Positions 28,108 to 39,239 of a DNA stretch of 64,000 nt are shown in pieces. Positions within the stretch are counted from its first letter, which is position 1, and every line of letters starts with the position of its first letter. Origin of the DNA: Methanothrix sp. (GTDB taxonomy: Archaea > Halobacteriota > Methanosarcinia > Methanotrichales > Methanotrichaceae); assembly GCF_030055635.1 (NCBI RefSeq), contig NZ_JASFYM010000004.1, positions 42,541 to 106,540 of the forward strand, in the 5' to 3' direction. A program made the translations under genes and the position numbers. Under the pieces are notes generated by a model. That model was given only the letters and a program-made list of their open reading frames with translations. It was not told the DNA's origin and ran no database searches.

Positions 28108-29562
28108 TCACGCCACGCCCTTGCACAGCTCCCCTCGCGAAAGATCCTCAAGAAAGAGATCTCTTCTGCTCTTGATCCTCAGGAGGAGCTCGAGCCTTCT
28201 TCTCGCGTAGATCGGAGCGAGCCGCAGGGCCTCCCTCGCGAACCATCTCGGATAAAGCCTCTTGACCTTGTTGTACCTGAACCACTCCCAGTTGTAGTAC
28301 CTGGCGTTCATCTCCCACGTGATGTACTGGACCTCCTCGGCGCTCAGGTGCTTCGTGCGGACGTTCGCATGTAGTCCATCGTAGAACCTGAAGTCGTTGT
28401 TCGTTATCAATCCCATGCGCTCCAGCTCCTCACGCATAGGGGTCTTGGGGTAGGGTGTGTTGATATAAAATATCGGAAAATCAACTTTGAGCTGCCTTGC
28501 GAGATGGAAGTTCGCCCACATGTCCTCTGCTGTGTCATCCGGATTCCCGCCGATGAGCCCTGTTGAGACTATGATATCGTTCTCGTGGAGATACCTGACG
28601 GCACGCTCTGCATGATCCGACATTCGTCCCTTACCGAAAAACTGGAGGTTCCTCTTGCTGGCGCTCTCAACGCCGAGGAAGACGCCATCAAAACCCGCCT
28701 CGCCCATCTTTTTCACGAGCCTCTCACTCGAGCCGATGCCGTATGCAGATGCCTGCGTCTTGTACCGCAGATGCGTCAGGCCTGCATCAATGATGGCATC
28801 GCAGAGCGCCTCCAGTCTCCTCACATCCAGCGTGATGTTGTCATCAGGGAAGAATATCGAGCCGGCGCCGTGCTCCTCCGCATCCTGTATGTCCTCTATG
28901 ACCCTTTTGATATCGAACTTTCTGAAGCTCCTGCCGTACATGCTGTTTATCGAGCAGAACTTGCACCCCTGGGTGCATCCCCTGCTCGTCTCCACAGAGT
29001 CCACAGGGACATCAAATGCGTAGAAACCATCTGTGATCAGGCGAGCATCCCTGTTGGGCATCTCGATCTCCTCCGGATCGAGCAGCGTCCTTGGAGGGTT
29101 GTGCTTCATCTCAGATCCGGATCTGTATGACAATCCCAGAATACCATCCAATGGGCTATTCCTGATCAGAGCCATCACGAGCTCCCTGAAGGTCCTCTCC
29201 CCCTCACCCCGAACTATGTAATCTATGAGCCCCAGATCACTGCTCGAGCCGATCTCCCTGTAGAAGAGCGTGGGGTGGTAACCGCCGACCACAACCTCTG
29301 CGCCTGCATCCTTTGCGATGCCGGCGAGCTCCAGGGCTTTCGCGTACTGAAAGCTCATCGCTGTGAGCCCTATCAGATCGTATCGGTTCGCATGCCTTCT
29401 CACAAATTCATCAGGATCCCTTATGCCGTGGATGTCAGCGACATGCACATCGCAGAGGTCGTCGACTGCAGCTGCAAGCGATACCAGGCCGAGGTCCGGC
29501 AGCCTGGCGATCCTGTCGAAGTCAGGCTGCACAACAGGGGATGAGAGAAGGAGAACGCGCAT
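28108..29562 (-). CDS. B12-binding radical SAM protein
   Basis: 484 residues from ATG 29562, which has GGTGA 5 nt upstream; a GTG at 29574 is the longer choice. The N-terminal ~130 residues are a cobalamin-binding Rossmann domain (PDLGLVSLAAAV, GGYHPTL, VRGEGE). The radical-SAM core has CTQGCKFC (about residue 197), with FFPDDNIT and GVESASKRNL further on. The C-terminal part is basic and aromatic. Enzymes of this layout do methylations or C-C bond chemistry; the substrate is unknown. It follows the second radical-SAM gene with a 13-nt gap. Confidence 0.88.
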   Translation of the reverse strand: MRVLLLSSPVVQPDFDRIARLPDLGLVSLAAAVDDLCDVHVADIHGIRDPDEFVRRHANRYDLIGLTAMSFQYAKALELAGIAKDAGAEVVVGGYHPTLFYREIGSSSDLGLIDYIVRGEGERTFRELVMALIRNSPLDGILGLSYRSGSEMKHNPPRTLLDPEEIEMPNRDARLITDGFYAFDVPVDSVETSRGCTQGCKFCSINSMYGRSFRKFDIKRVIEDIQDAEEHGAGSIFFPDDNITLDVRRLEALCDAIIDAGLTHLRYKTQASAYGIGSSERLVKKMGEAGFDGVFLGVESASKRNLQFFGKGRMSDHAERAVRYLHENDIIVSTGLIGGNPDDTAEDMWANFHLARQLKVDFPIFYINTPYPKTPMREELERMGLITNNDFRFYDGLHANVRTKHLSAEEVQYITWEMNARYYNWEWFRYNKVKRLYPRWFAREALRLAPIYARRRLELLLRIKSRRDLFLEDLSRGELCKGVA

Positions 29563-29575
29563 CTGATTCACCACA

Positions 29576-30940
29576 TCATACCAGAAGCCTGGGGGTCTTC
29601 GTCTCGAAGTCGAAGCTGTTCGCTCTTGTTATGTATGAGAAGACCTCTTTTAGACCATCTATCCCAGCGTACCGGTACGCATTCCTCCACACCCGCGCGG
29701 ATGTTCTCAGCGGTGCGCTCCAGGGGTAGACGCGCTTGAGGGATCTGTCCAGAACCTCCTCCATCTCCTTCGGGGATATGTGGGGATGGTTCCAGACCAG
29801 ATGCTTTCCGTCGAAGTGATGGTAATCGTGATCGAATATGCCGTAGCGCTCCTGGATCTCGTTCCAGAGCTGAGTCTGCGGCAGAGGCGTGAGAACGCAT
29901 ATCTGAGTTATATCGAGCTTGAGATCCGCAACCCTCTTTATATCCTCGTCTATCGAGCTCACAGTGTCATCCTCGAATCCGATCATGTAGTAGCCAACGG
30001 TTCCCATTCCATATCTCTGAAGGAGCTTTATCGTCTCCACGATCTCATCGACGCCCTCTCGCTTCTTTATATCATCCAGGCGCTCCTGATGGAGGTTCTC
30101 AATACCGATGGCAGCGCCTGCGAAACCGCTCACCATCCTGCGCGCACTGCCATCACGCCTGGCCACGCGCCGCCTCATCGCCACCCACTCATCTATCTTC
30201 TCCCTGAGGTAATCAGCCCTGGCCATGCATCCCCAGACCATGTCGTATTCGTCCAGAAGCTCGACAACCCTGTCCGCATGCTTCCTGTTCGCCCCGAAGT
30301 TCTCATCCTCTATTATCACAACGTTGATGTCGTTCTTCCTGTAGTAGTTTATCACCCTCTCGATGCTCTCGAGGGGTATCGGCGTTGGCTTTGGCGCGAA
30401 GCATGGGGTCTGGCAGAACTTGCACCCCACACCGCATCCCCTTGTTGTGAAGAGGATTCCATAGATGTTAAGCTTCAGCCCGAAGGGTGTGGAGAGGTAC
30501 TCGATGAGCGGCGGGTGTATGACCGTATCGACCCTTCTCCCAAAATACGGAGCCACCTGGTGCTCCGCATATCCAACAAAAACCCTGTCGAACCTGTCCT
30601 GTATCTCAGGCGTCAGGGCGCCGTAGTTGCCGGCCCACAGCTCGTTTATTCCCTTTGCCCTCGCGGCCTCCACCATCTCCAGGATCTCATGCGTCTCGTT
30701 GAGGTAAAACGAGAATCCAACGACATCCCAGCCCTCATCAAGCTTGCGAAGATACTCATCCCATGTCGGGTACTCCAGGATCTCGAGCTCGGGGATGTTC
30801 TGCTTCAGGAACCTGAGCCCGAATGACTGTATCCTGGGCCAGTAGAACCTGAACCATCTGCTCCTCGAGTTGGAGCCTATGTAGTCGTAGGGCTCGTCGT
30901 CGTTCTTGTAGACAGTTGTGAAGAGCACCCTTGGGGCCAT
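29576..30940 (-). CDS. B12-binding-type radical SAM protein
   Basis: 454 residues. The N-terminal ~150 residues form a degenerate cobalamin-type domain (VGFSFYLNETHEILEMVEAA, WAGNYGALTPE, VGYAEHQVAPYF). The radical-SAM motif is CGVGCKFC (about residue 171), followed by a CF and a long core with IIEDENFGANRKHADR and IGIENLHQERL, then VGYYMIGFEDDT. The product and substrate are unknown. First gene of a two-gene (possibly three-gene) operon. A link to archaeal lipid or cofactor modification is possible but nothing in the sequence proves it. Confidence 0.87.
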   Translation of the reverse strand: MAPRVLFTTVYKNDDEPYDYIGSNSRSRWFRFYWPRIQSFGLRFLKQNIPELEILEYPTWDEYLRKLDEGWDVVGFSFYLNETHEILEMVEAARAKGINELWAGNYGALTPEIQDRFDRVFVGYAEHQVAPYFGRRVDTVIHPPLIEYLSTPFGLKLNIYGILFTTRGCGVGCKFCQTPCFAPKPTPIPLESIERVINYYRKNDINVVIIEDENFGANRKHADRVVELLDEYDMVWGCMARADYLREKIDEWVAMRRRVARRDGSARRMVSGFAGAAIGIENLHQERLDDIKKREGVDEIVETIKLLQRYGMGTVGYYMIGFEDDTVSSIDEDIKRVADLKLDITQICVLTPLPQTQLWNEIQERYGIFDHDYHHFDGKHLVWNHPHISPKEMEEVLDRSLKRVYPWSAPLRTSARVWRNAYRYAGIDGLKEVFSYITRANSFDFETKTPRLLV

Positions 30941-30992
30941 GATGGCGAGGTCGCCCTTTCAGGGCTTTAACCTTTACGATGTGCGCGATGAC

Positions 30993-31038
30993 AGAGTAGC
31001 AAGGCGTAGACTACGGTCTTCAGGCCGGAGGAGGTCAC
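30993..31038 (-). repeat. Hairpin repeat element, copy 4
   Basis: Minus reading: GTGACCTCCTCCGGCCTGAA, GACCGTAGTCTACGCCTTG, CTACTCT. Same layout as copies 1 and 3 with several changes in the right arm, so an older copy. It lies between two divergent genes. Confidence 0.65.
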
Positions 31039-31132
31039 TCCCAATCTATGCAAGTATTTCTGAGGATCTCGCAGAAACTTGTTACTGGGCCGGCCCCAGG
31101 ATTCGGGTGTGGTAGCTCATTAATGTCAAAGG

Positions 31133-31141
31133 GATTTATAC
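31133..31141 (+). promoter_or_regulatory. TATA box of the DUF2284 gene
   Basis: GATTTATAC is centred ~27 nt before the ATG at 31164, so the mRNA is predicted to be leaderless. Confidence 0.55.
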
Positions 31142-31163
31142 ATGAAAAACAATAATCAATCAT

Positions 31164-31781
31164 ATGACAGACCGACAGAGCCTCAGGATCGATCTCGATG
31201 AAGTTTTCAGCAAACTAAAAGAGATCCATCAGGACATAAGGCTCATCTCCACGGGAGTTGTGGTCGTGAGCGAGTGGGTCAGGTGGAAGTGCAGGTACGG
31301 GTGCAGGGCGTACGGGAAGCATCTCTGCTGCCCGCCATATGCTCCGGCACCTGAGGAGACGAGGAGGATGCTTGCAGATTATGATGTCGCTGTGCTGGCG
31401 AGGTTCTCGCCCACGCCGACTCAGGGATACGAGCCGAGGAGGCTTCACCACTACCTCTGGGACTCGCTAACAGCGCTCCACAAAACAATCTTCGAGCTCG
31501 AGCGCGAGGCGTTTCTGATGGGATGCTACAAGGCGTTCGGGATGGGCGCGATGCCATGCACATTCTGCGAGACGTGTGTGGCGGAGGAGAAGATCTCCAG
31601 AGGCGAGCCGCCATCGCCCGCGGACGCGTTGCTCTGCAGGCACAAGGACATGATGCGGCCATCGCTTGAGGCCTGCGGCATAGATGTCTTCGCCACACTG
31701 AGAAACGCCGGCTACGATCTCAAGGTCCTGAGATCCTATCAGGAGCGCTTCAGCCTCTTCGGGATGGTGCTCCTGGACTGA
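31164..31781 (+). CDS. DUF2284 metal-binding protein
   Basis: 205 residues, DUF2284 family. Three cysteine groups are seen: CRYGCRAYGKHLCCPP (residues ~43-58), CTFCETC (~133-139), and LCRHKDMMRPSLEACGIDV (~155-173). Such arrangements bind iron-sulfur clusters or zinc in anaerobes. The biochemical role is not established. Leaderless start at 31164. It stands alone, with a hairpin element upstream and another short hairpin downstream. Confidence 0.88.
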   Translation: MTDRQSLRIDLDEVFSKLKEIHQDIRLISTGVVVVSEWVRWKCRYGCRAYGKHLCCPPYAPAPEETRRMLADYDVAVLARFSPTPTQGYEPRRLHHYLWDSLTALHKTIFELEREAFLMGCYKAFGMGAMPCTFCETCVAEEKISRGEPPSPADALLCRHKDMMRPSLEACGIDVFATLRNAGYDLKVLRSYQERFSLFGMVLLD

Positions 31782-31883
31782 AAAAGCAGCGTCCCAGCAC
31801 GTGCATCTGCTGTGTGGCATCGGACCTGTATTGAATGGCTGAAGCCACCGAGCTGTTCATATGGTAACCTCCTGTGCATGGAC

Positions 31884-31913
31884 ATCGGAACTCCGGTCTT
31901 CGGGCCGGAACTG
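31884..31913 (-). repeat. Hairpin repeat element, degenerate copy 5
   Basis: Minus reading includes TTCCGGCCCGAAGACCGGAG. It preserves only the hairpin core of the family. It sits just before the SAM hydroxide adenosyltransferase gene, which argues against a longer N-terminus for that gene. Confidence 0.45.
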
Positions 31914-31931
31914 CTGGCAGGGATGGTATCG

Positions 31932-34137
<2,206 letters not shown>

Positions 34138-34203
34138 GCTGCAGAAGACATCCTAGATTTATGGGAAAACACTCATGACTCAGTGTCGCCCATGTGGCTG
34201 AAA

Positions 34204-34271
34204 AATGGTCTGCATTCAACGACCATTTCCGTACCAAGCAAGCATAAGACCTCCTTAAGGGGAAGGAGGTC
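34204..34271 (+). terminator. Two hairpins between nadM and aconitase-X genes
   Basis: AATGGTC...GACCATT (34204-34227) and a 9-bp perfect stem GACCTCCTT...AAGGAGGTC (34248-34271). They could be a terminator for the mer operon or a leader structure of the downstream gene. No U-tract follows the second. Confidence 0.4.
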
Positions 34272-34384
34272 GCATCGAGCCGTGCCGGATGGACGATTGT
34301 GGAGAAAGAATCTTGCGGCTTCGATCAATCTGGGCGTTCTCACAGAAGATCCGGGATGTCTTCGCGCAAAGCGCGGGGGAGCTG

Positions 34385-35545
34385 ATGCATCTCACCAGGG
34401 ATGAGGAGCTGCTGCTCCAGGGTGAGCGTGGGGATACGCTCAGGCGCGCGATGGAGATCCTAGTTGCGCTTGGGGATATCTACGGAGCTGAGAGGCTCAT
34501 CGAAATAAAAAGCGCGCAGATAGCCGGAGTCTCATACAAGACCATAGGAGACGCGGGGCTTGAGTGGATCTCGGATCTCGAGGGGAGGGTTGCTGTTCCG
34601 AGCATACTGAATCCGGCTGGAATGGATCTTCTTAAGTGGAGGGAGATGTCGATCGATGAGGATTTCGCCAGGAAGCAGCTCGAGATCATCGATGCTTACA
34701 GAAAGCTCGGCGTAACAATAGAATGCACATGCACACCCTATCTGTTATACGAGAGCATAGCCTCCAGAGGAGATCATCTCGCATGGTCGGAGTCGTCGGC
34801 TGTATCCTATGCGAACTCCGTCATCGGCGCGATGACGAACCGTGAGGGCGGGCCCTCTGCGCTGGCAGCTGCGCTTGTCGGGAAGACGCCACTCTACGGC
34901 TACCATCTCGAGGAGAACCGCGTTCCAACGCATGTTATCACCGTGGAGGCTGATGTTAAGGAGTACGGAGCGCTGGGGTTTCTTGCCGGAAAGATCGTCG
35001 GAGATGGGGTGCCGCTGTTCGTGATGCGGTCCAGGCCGGACAGGGACGATCTGAAGGCGCTGGGCGCAGCCATGGCAGCGAGCGGCTCGGTCGCGCTCTA
35101 TTACGTTAAGGATGTAACGCCGGAGCCTCCGCGATACGATCGGGATGCATGCGAGTTCATTGTGATAGAGGAAGAGGATATCACGTCTGTGTATGATACA
35201 CATGCAGATGTGGACATAGTCGCTCTGGGATGCCCGCACTGCTCCCTGCAGGAGCTGGAGAGGATCGCGGATCTGCTGGAGGGGAGAATGGTGAGCAGAG
35301 AGCTCTGGATCTGCACATCCAGGCGGATCGCGGAATCCGCTCCTGAAACTGTCAGGAGAATCGAATCCACGGGAGCCAGGGTGATATGCGACACATGCAT
35401 GGTCGTATCGCCTGCGAGCGAGCGCTTCAGCCACATGATGGTTAACTCGGGGAAGGCGCTCGCGTACATACCAGGCATGTGCGGCATAAAGGCGTCCTTC
35501 GGATCGCTGGAGGACTGCATAAATGCAGCAACCGGAGGATCGTGA
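34385..35545 (+). CDS. Phosphomevalonate dehydratase, large subunit (aconitase X)
   Basis: 386 residues from MHLTRDEELLLQGE at 34385, with GGGGGAG 4 nt upstream. Dehydrates 5-phosphomevalonate to trans-anhydromevalonate 5-phosphate in the archaeal mevalonate pathway. Aconitase-X features: SAQIAGVSYKTIGDAGLEW, CTCTPYL, GCPHCSLQEL, CDTCMVV and GMCGIKASFG; the cysteines include the [4Fe-4S] ligands. The longer frame to 34289 has no family match. The small subunit follows with no gap. Confidence 0.92.
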   Translation: MHLTRDEELLLQGERGDTLRRAMEILVALGDIYGAERLIEIKSAQIAGVSYKTIGDAGLEWISDLEGRVAVPSILNPAGMDLLKWREMSIDEDFARKQLEIIDAYRKLGVTIECTCTPYLLYESIASRGDHLAWSESSAVSYANSVIGAMTNREGGPSALAAALVGKTPLYGYHLEENRVPTHVITVEADVKEYGALGFLAGKIVGDGVPLFVMRSRPDRDDLKALGAAMAASGSVALYYVKDVTPEPPRYDRDACEFIVIEEEDITSVYDTHADVDIVALGCPHCSLQELERIADLLEGRMVSRELWICTSRRIAESAPETVRRIESTGARVICDTCMVVSPASERFSHMMVNSGKALAYIPGMCGIKASFGSLEDCINAATGGS

Positions 35546-35959
35546 GTGGAGATAAAATGCCACAGGGTCTCGGGCGGCTGTGCCGCGGGGCCAGCTCTCG
35601 TCAGCCGGGAGCGCATATCATTCCTGGGCAACGTCAATCCTGAGACAGGCGCGGTCGTCGATCCCTCCCACGAGCTCTATGGAAGATCAATCGCTGGAGC
35701 AGTTCTCATATTTCCGGGCGGCAAGGGATCCACAGTCGGATCCTACGTCATCTACCAGCTCAAGAAGAGGGGCCTGGCTCCTGCTGCGATGATAAATCTT
35801 AAATCAGAGCCGATAGTGGCTGTCGGCGCCATCATCAGCGATATCCCTCTCGTCGACAGGGTGCCTGAGTGGATCCTTGATGTGAAAGACGGAACATGGG
35901 TCGTCGTCGATGCTAAAAGAGAGGTAGTGGTGCTCCCTGACGGATCAGTTAAGGCGTAA
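35546..35959 (+). CDS. Phosphomevalonate dehydratase, small (swivel) subunit
   Basis: 137 residues, DUF126 swivelling domain. It starts at a GTG directly after the TGA of the large subunit. Conserved blocks: GCAAGPALVSRERISFLGNVNPETG, GRSIAGAVLIFPGGKGSTVGSYVIY, and EPIVAVGAIISDIPLVDRV; the active-site serine is in GKGSTVGSY. Partner of the preceding gene, together forming the isoprenoid-precursor enzyme. Confidence 0.92.
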   Translation: MEIKCHRVSGGCAAGPALVSRERISFLGNVNPETGAVVDPSHELYGRSIAGAVLIFPGGKGSTVGSYVIYQLKKRGLAPAAMINLKSEPIVAVGAIISDIPLVDRVPEWILDVKDGTWVVVDAKREVVVLPDGSVKA

Positions 35960-36037
35960 AAGGTGCTCCTGTTCGGTGACCATACAGGAGATCCCTGTCT
36001 GGAAGCGCGATTACCGGCCGAGAGCTCTCAGCAAAAG

Positions 36038-36154
36038 TGCTGTGTTGGATAAGTCATGAAAATCTGCAAGCATAAGACGAGTTCAGGAATGCATGGAGAA
36101 CAGATCGGAAGCGATATCTATAGACGTTATCCCGGGAGGTTATCCATCACAGCA
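36038..36154 (+). mobile_element. 117-bp MITE-like element, copy 1
   Basis: Starts TGCTGTGTTGGATAA and ends TTATCCATCACAGCA (one mismatch in the inverted repeat). Flanks are GCAAAAG on the left and GCAAAATG on the right, consistent with an 8-bp target duplication that lost one T. It is the most diverged of the three copies (others at 44881 and 48573). No coding capacity. Confidence 0.85.
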
Positions 36155-36183
36155 GCAAAATGCTGAAAAGAGGAGGGCCAGCT

Positions 36184-36480
36184 TCATCCGAAGAGCGTGC
36201 CCATCCCTGCCTCTGCCGACTCCTGCTCCTCGCGGAAGGCGTTTATGACAGACTCCGCCTCATCGCCCTCGAGCAGCCTTGCAGGAGTATCCTTGAGCAG
36301 CTTTCTGGCCTCCTCCACCAGATCGTCCCTCGCCTTGATGTAAAGCAGGAAACCCTCCTTATCGAACCCCACAGACCTGGCCTCGCGAACTATCGGCCCG
36401 AGCCTCTTGAAGAAGTCCTGATCCAGAATTTTTTTCATGACAGCATTTCCAGCCATATCGTAGTAGTAAGCAAGCTCCAT
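36184..36480 (-). CDS. Small conserved-looking protein, unknown
   Basis: 98 residues, mostly helical, acidic in the second half. No cysteines and no signal peptide. GGTGG before the ATG at 36480. It lies 13 nt after the stop of the His-ladder protein on the same strand, so the two are probably co-expressed and may work together. No family was recognised. Confidence 0.65.
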   Translation of the reverse strand: MELAYYYDMAGNAVMKKILDQDFFKRLGPIVREARSVGFDKEGFLLYIKARDDLVEEARKLLKDTPARLLEGDEAESVINAFREEQESAEAGMGTLFG

Positions 36481-36493
36481 TCAAACCACCATT

Positions 36494-36685
36494 TTACAGG
36501 GCATCCATCGCCCTCTTGAGGCACTCAGTGCATCTGTCCATGAGAGATGCTGCCTCCTCGATCGCCTTAGCGGCCTCTGGGCTTATCTCATTTATCTGTT
36601 TTGCTCGGTCCCTGAAGCTCCTGCTGTGGCTCTCGTTGTGCTCTATCCAGTGCTCGAGAAGGTGCACCGCCTCGTGTCTCTCCAT
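36494..36685 (-). CDS. Miniprotein with five-His ladder and CxxC, putative metal binder
   Basis: 63 residues, predicted helical hairpin. His4, 8, 12, 16 and 20 are exactly four apart, so all five lie on one helix face. A CTEC pair (Cys52, Cys55) lies in the second helix. This layout suggests binding of Zn, Ni or Co. GGTGGTG precedes the ATG at 36685, a strong SD. It is first of a two-gene unit with the 98-residue protein. Function unknown; not a member of a family I can name. Confidence 0.75.
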   Translation of the reverse strand: MERHEAVHLLEHWIEHNESHSRSFRDRAKQINEISPEAAKAIEEAASLMDRCTECLKRAMDAL

Positions 36686-36947
36686 AACACCACCAACTCA
36701 GGCTCTGAGCAGACAGATTTAAAGGTTTGTGTGAATCTGTAAGCGATGTGATCACAGGTCGTGTACCCGCATCACTGAAATCGCAGCACTTGGTCCAGTG
36801 GGACTCATGGTACCTGCCCATGGCTCTCGAATACAGCAGGATCATTCAGCCATTCGAGTACACAACCTCATCACGTAACAGCGATCAACAGCAGACGAGC
36901 TGGGAGACATGAGCATCTGTGAATCCCGCCCAGGTCATGGGATCGTC

Positions 36948-37742
36948 TCAAGCATACAGCTTCCCGTAGGGCCGGCTCGATCTGGGCGAGAGCTTTGTCC
37001 ATTCGGAATCAAGAATATACTCCAAGTCGAGCGAGAGATCCGGGAAGCGCTCGATGAAGCCGGAGATGTGATCCCGCAGGATCTCCATATCGGTCTCATC
37101 TGGTCGGGATATGAGCACATGACTGTCGACCTGCGCCCCTCTCACAGATCCCCTGAGGTATATCGCACCGCCATGCATTCCGCTCCCTATGAAGCTGGCG
37201 TTGTGTGCTCCGTATAAGCCAAGAAGTATGACGATGCCGCCTGCCATGTACTCCCCGAGGAAGTCCTGGGATGTTCCGCCCACGACGATCACAGGCCTCT
37301 TCTGATCATGCTCCTTCATGTGAAGTGCTGCTCTGTAGCCGACATCACCCTTCACGAATATCCTTCCACCTCGCATCGACATCCCTGTGACGTCTCCAGC
37401 CCGTCCAGCAACCACAATCTCTCCTGACTCCATCGTGTTCCCGACTCCGTCCTGGGCATTGCCGTGGACAATTATCCTGTGGCCGAAGAGAAATGCCCCG
37501 AGGTCGTTTCCGGGGGTGCCATGTATCTCTATGTTCATGACCCGCCGCTGTGGCGAGTAGAGCCTTGTGCCGATGTACCTCTGGCCGCACACGTTTCTGA
37601 GAACAACCCTCTCATAGCCAGCGAGCATCAGCTCCCTGAGAAGGCTGTTCAGTTCCCTGGTATCCATATGTGAAGCATCGATCTCAATCGCGCTTTCATT
37701 GGACGTGCGGCTGCATGAGATCTCCAACTGTAACTCCTCCAT
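36948..37742 (-). CDS. Glutamate synthase GXGXG-domain protein (GltB3-like)
   Basis: 264 residues. A right-handed beta-helix domain like the C-terminal domain of GltB, with repeating G-x-x-G-x-x-x-G units (GTPGNDLGAFLFGHRIIVHGNAQDGVGNTM, GRAGDVTGMSM, GGTSQDFLGEYMAGGIVILLG). In archaea this domain is a separate subunit. It follows GltB2 after 6 nt, and GltB2 follows GltB1. Together they reconstruct the GltB chain as three polypeptides. Confidence 0.9.
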   Translation of the reverse strand: MEELQLEISCSRTSNESAIEIDASHMDTRELNSLLRELMLAGYERVVLRNVCGQRYIGTRLYSPQRRVMNIEIHGTPGNDLGAFLFGHRIIVHGNAQDGVGNTMESGEIVVAGRAGDVTGMSMRGGRIFVKGDVGYRAALHMKEHDQKRPVIVVGGTSQDFLGEYMAGGIVILLGLYGAHNASFIGSGMHGGAIYLRGSVRGAQVDSHVLISRPDETDMEILRDHISGFIERFPDLSLDLEYILDSEWTKLSPRSSRPYGKLYA

Positions 37743-37748
37743 CCGCTC

Positions 37749-39239
37749 TCACTCCCCTGCGCCCCTTATCCCAAGGAGATCGAGCTCCCACTCGTGCAGG
37801 CCTATGCCCCTGAGCTGATCCCTGTTTCCTCTGAGGCTCTCTATTGCGTTGATCCCCATTCCGCCGAGCATCTCCTTGATCTCGTGAGACCAGGCTGAGA
37901 GAAGGTTCACGAGCCTCTGCGAGGCCTCCTCGACATTCAATCTTCTCATCAGTCCCGGATCCTGGGTGCATATGCCCCAGCTGCATCTTCCTGTGTAGCA
38001 TCTCTGGCAGAGGGTGCATCCCATCGCGATTAGCGCGGCTGTGCCTATGTAGACGGCATCAGCTCCGAGCGCGATCGCCTTCACCACATCAGCGCTGGAC
38101 CTGATTCCACCGCCGGCTATTATCGAGCACCGCTCCCTTATCCCCTCGTCTCTGAGGCGACGGTCCACAGCCGATATGGCCAGCTCTATGGGTATCCCGA
38201 CATTGTCCCTTATCACCTTGGGCGCGGCTCCTGTGCCGCCGCGCATGCCATCGATTGCCAGTATGTCAGCGCCTGCTCTCACGATGCCTGATGCAATCGC
38301 GCTGATGTTGTGAACCGCGGCCACCTTCACTATGACCGGCTTCTCGTAGTTCGTAACCTCCTTTATCGCTGAGATCAGCATCTCCAGATCCTCTATGGAG
38401 TATATGTCGTGATGGGGCGCGGGCGATATCGCATCCGTACCCTCAGGAATCATCCTGGTGGCAGCCACGTGTTTGGAGACCTTCTCGCCCGGGAGATGGC
38501 CGCCTATGCCTGGCTTCGCGCCCTGACCTATCTTTATTTCAACCGCAGCGGCGCAGTTCAGGTACTCCGCGTCTATTCCAAATCGGCCAGATGCCACCTG
38601 GACGATCGCGTGTTTTTTGAACAGAGGTCTCATCTCAGCCGGCATCCCCCCCTCGCCGGTGTTGAAGAAGGTGCCGGATCTCGATGCGGCGATCGCGAGC
38701 GCCTGGAATGCATTGTAGCTTATCGCACCGTAGGACATCGCCGAGAAGAGGATCGGCGTCTCCAGCGTCAGGACCGGATCTGTATCTGCATCATCCCTCA
38801 GCAGGATCCTCTCCGGCTTCGATCCCAGAAATGTCCGGAGCTCCATCGGCTCTCTGAGGGGATCTATGGAGGGGTTTGTGACCTGAGAGGCATTGAGAAG
38901 CATGTGATCCCAGTAGATCCTGAACGGCTTATCGCTCCCGCATCCTGTGAGCAGAACGCCTCCCGTCTCGGCCTGCCTCTTGATGTCCTCGATCCTCTCC
39001 CGCGACCATGATGCATTCGGTCTGTAGAATGAGGGTGCGGGGCGTATCTCTATCGCGCCCTTCGGACAGAACACAGCACACCGCTGGCATCCAGCGCATT
39101 TCCGGCTGTCTGATACCATTCTATCATTTGATGCATCATATGTGTGGACCCCGAACGGGCACTGGTGCTCGCACGCCCTGCAGCCATCACACTCTTCGCT
39201 TCTGGATATGGTGAAATCAGGCAGGACCAGCGATCTCAT
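37749..39239 (-). CDS. Glutamate synthase FMN subunit with ferredoxin domain (GltB2-like)
   Basis: 496 residues from MRSLVLPDF at 39239 (GGAGG 7 nt upstream); an upstream GTG would add 10. N-terminal two [4Fe-4S] clusters: CDGCRACEHQCP and CAGCQRCAVFCP. The FMN TIM barrel follows: AMSYGAISYNA, GEGGMPAEM, KIGQGAKPGIGGHLPGEKV, GMRGGTGAAPK and GGGIRSSADV, plus a Cys cluster CTLCQRCYTGRCSWGIC for the 3Fe-4S/4Fe-4S centre. Makes glutamate from 2-oxoglutarate and ammonia delivered by GltB1. Overlaps GltB1 by 23 nt. Confidence 0.93.
   Translation of the reverse strand: MRSLVLPDFTISRSEECDGCRACEHQCPFGVHTYDASNDRMVSDSRKCAGCQRCAVFCPKGAIEIRPAPSFYRPNASWSRERIEDIKRQAETGGVLLTGCGSDKPFRIYWDHMLLNASQVTNPSIDPLREPMELRTFLGSKPERILLRDDADTDPVLTLETPILFSAMSYGAISYNAFQALAIAASRSGTFFNTGEGGMPAEMRPLFKKHAIVQVASGRFGIDAEYLNCAAAVEIKIGQGAKPGIGGHLPGEKVSKHVAATRMIPEGTDAISPAPHHDIYSIEDLEMLISAIKEVTNYEKPVIVKVAAVHNISAIASGIVRAGADILAIDGMRGGTGAAPKVIRDNVGIPIELAISAVDRRLRDEGIRERCSIIAGGGIRSSADVVKAIALGADAVYIGTAALIAMGCTLCQRCYTGRCSWGICTQDPGLMRRLNVEEASQRLVNLLSAWSHEIKEMLGGMGINAIESLRGNRDQLRGIGLHEWELDLLGIRGAGE

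Noticed and set aside
29780-30826. Open frame of 348 codons on the plus strand
   Set aside because: Antisense to the radical-SAM gene at 29576-30940, which has clear motifs.
31812-31931. Longer start of the SAM hydroxide adenosyltransferase
   Set aside because: The extension crosses a hairpin repeat; the family begins at MSRVITFLTDFG.
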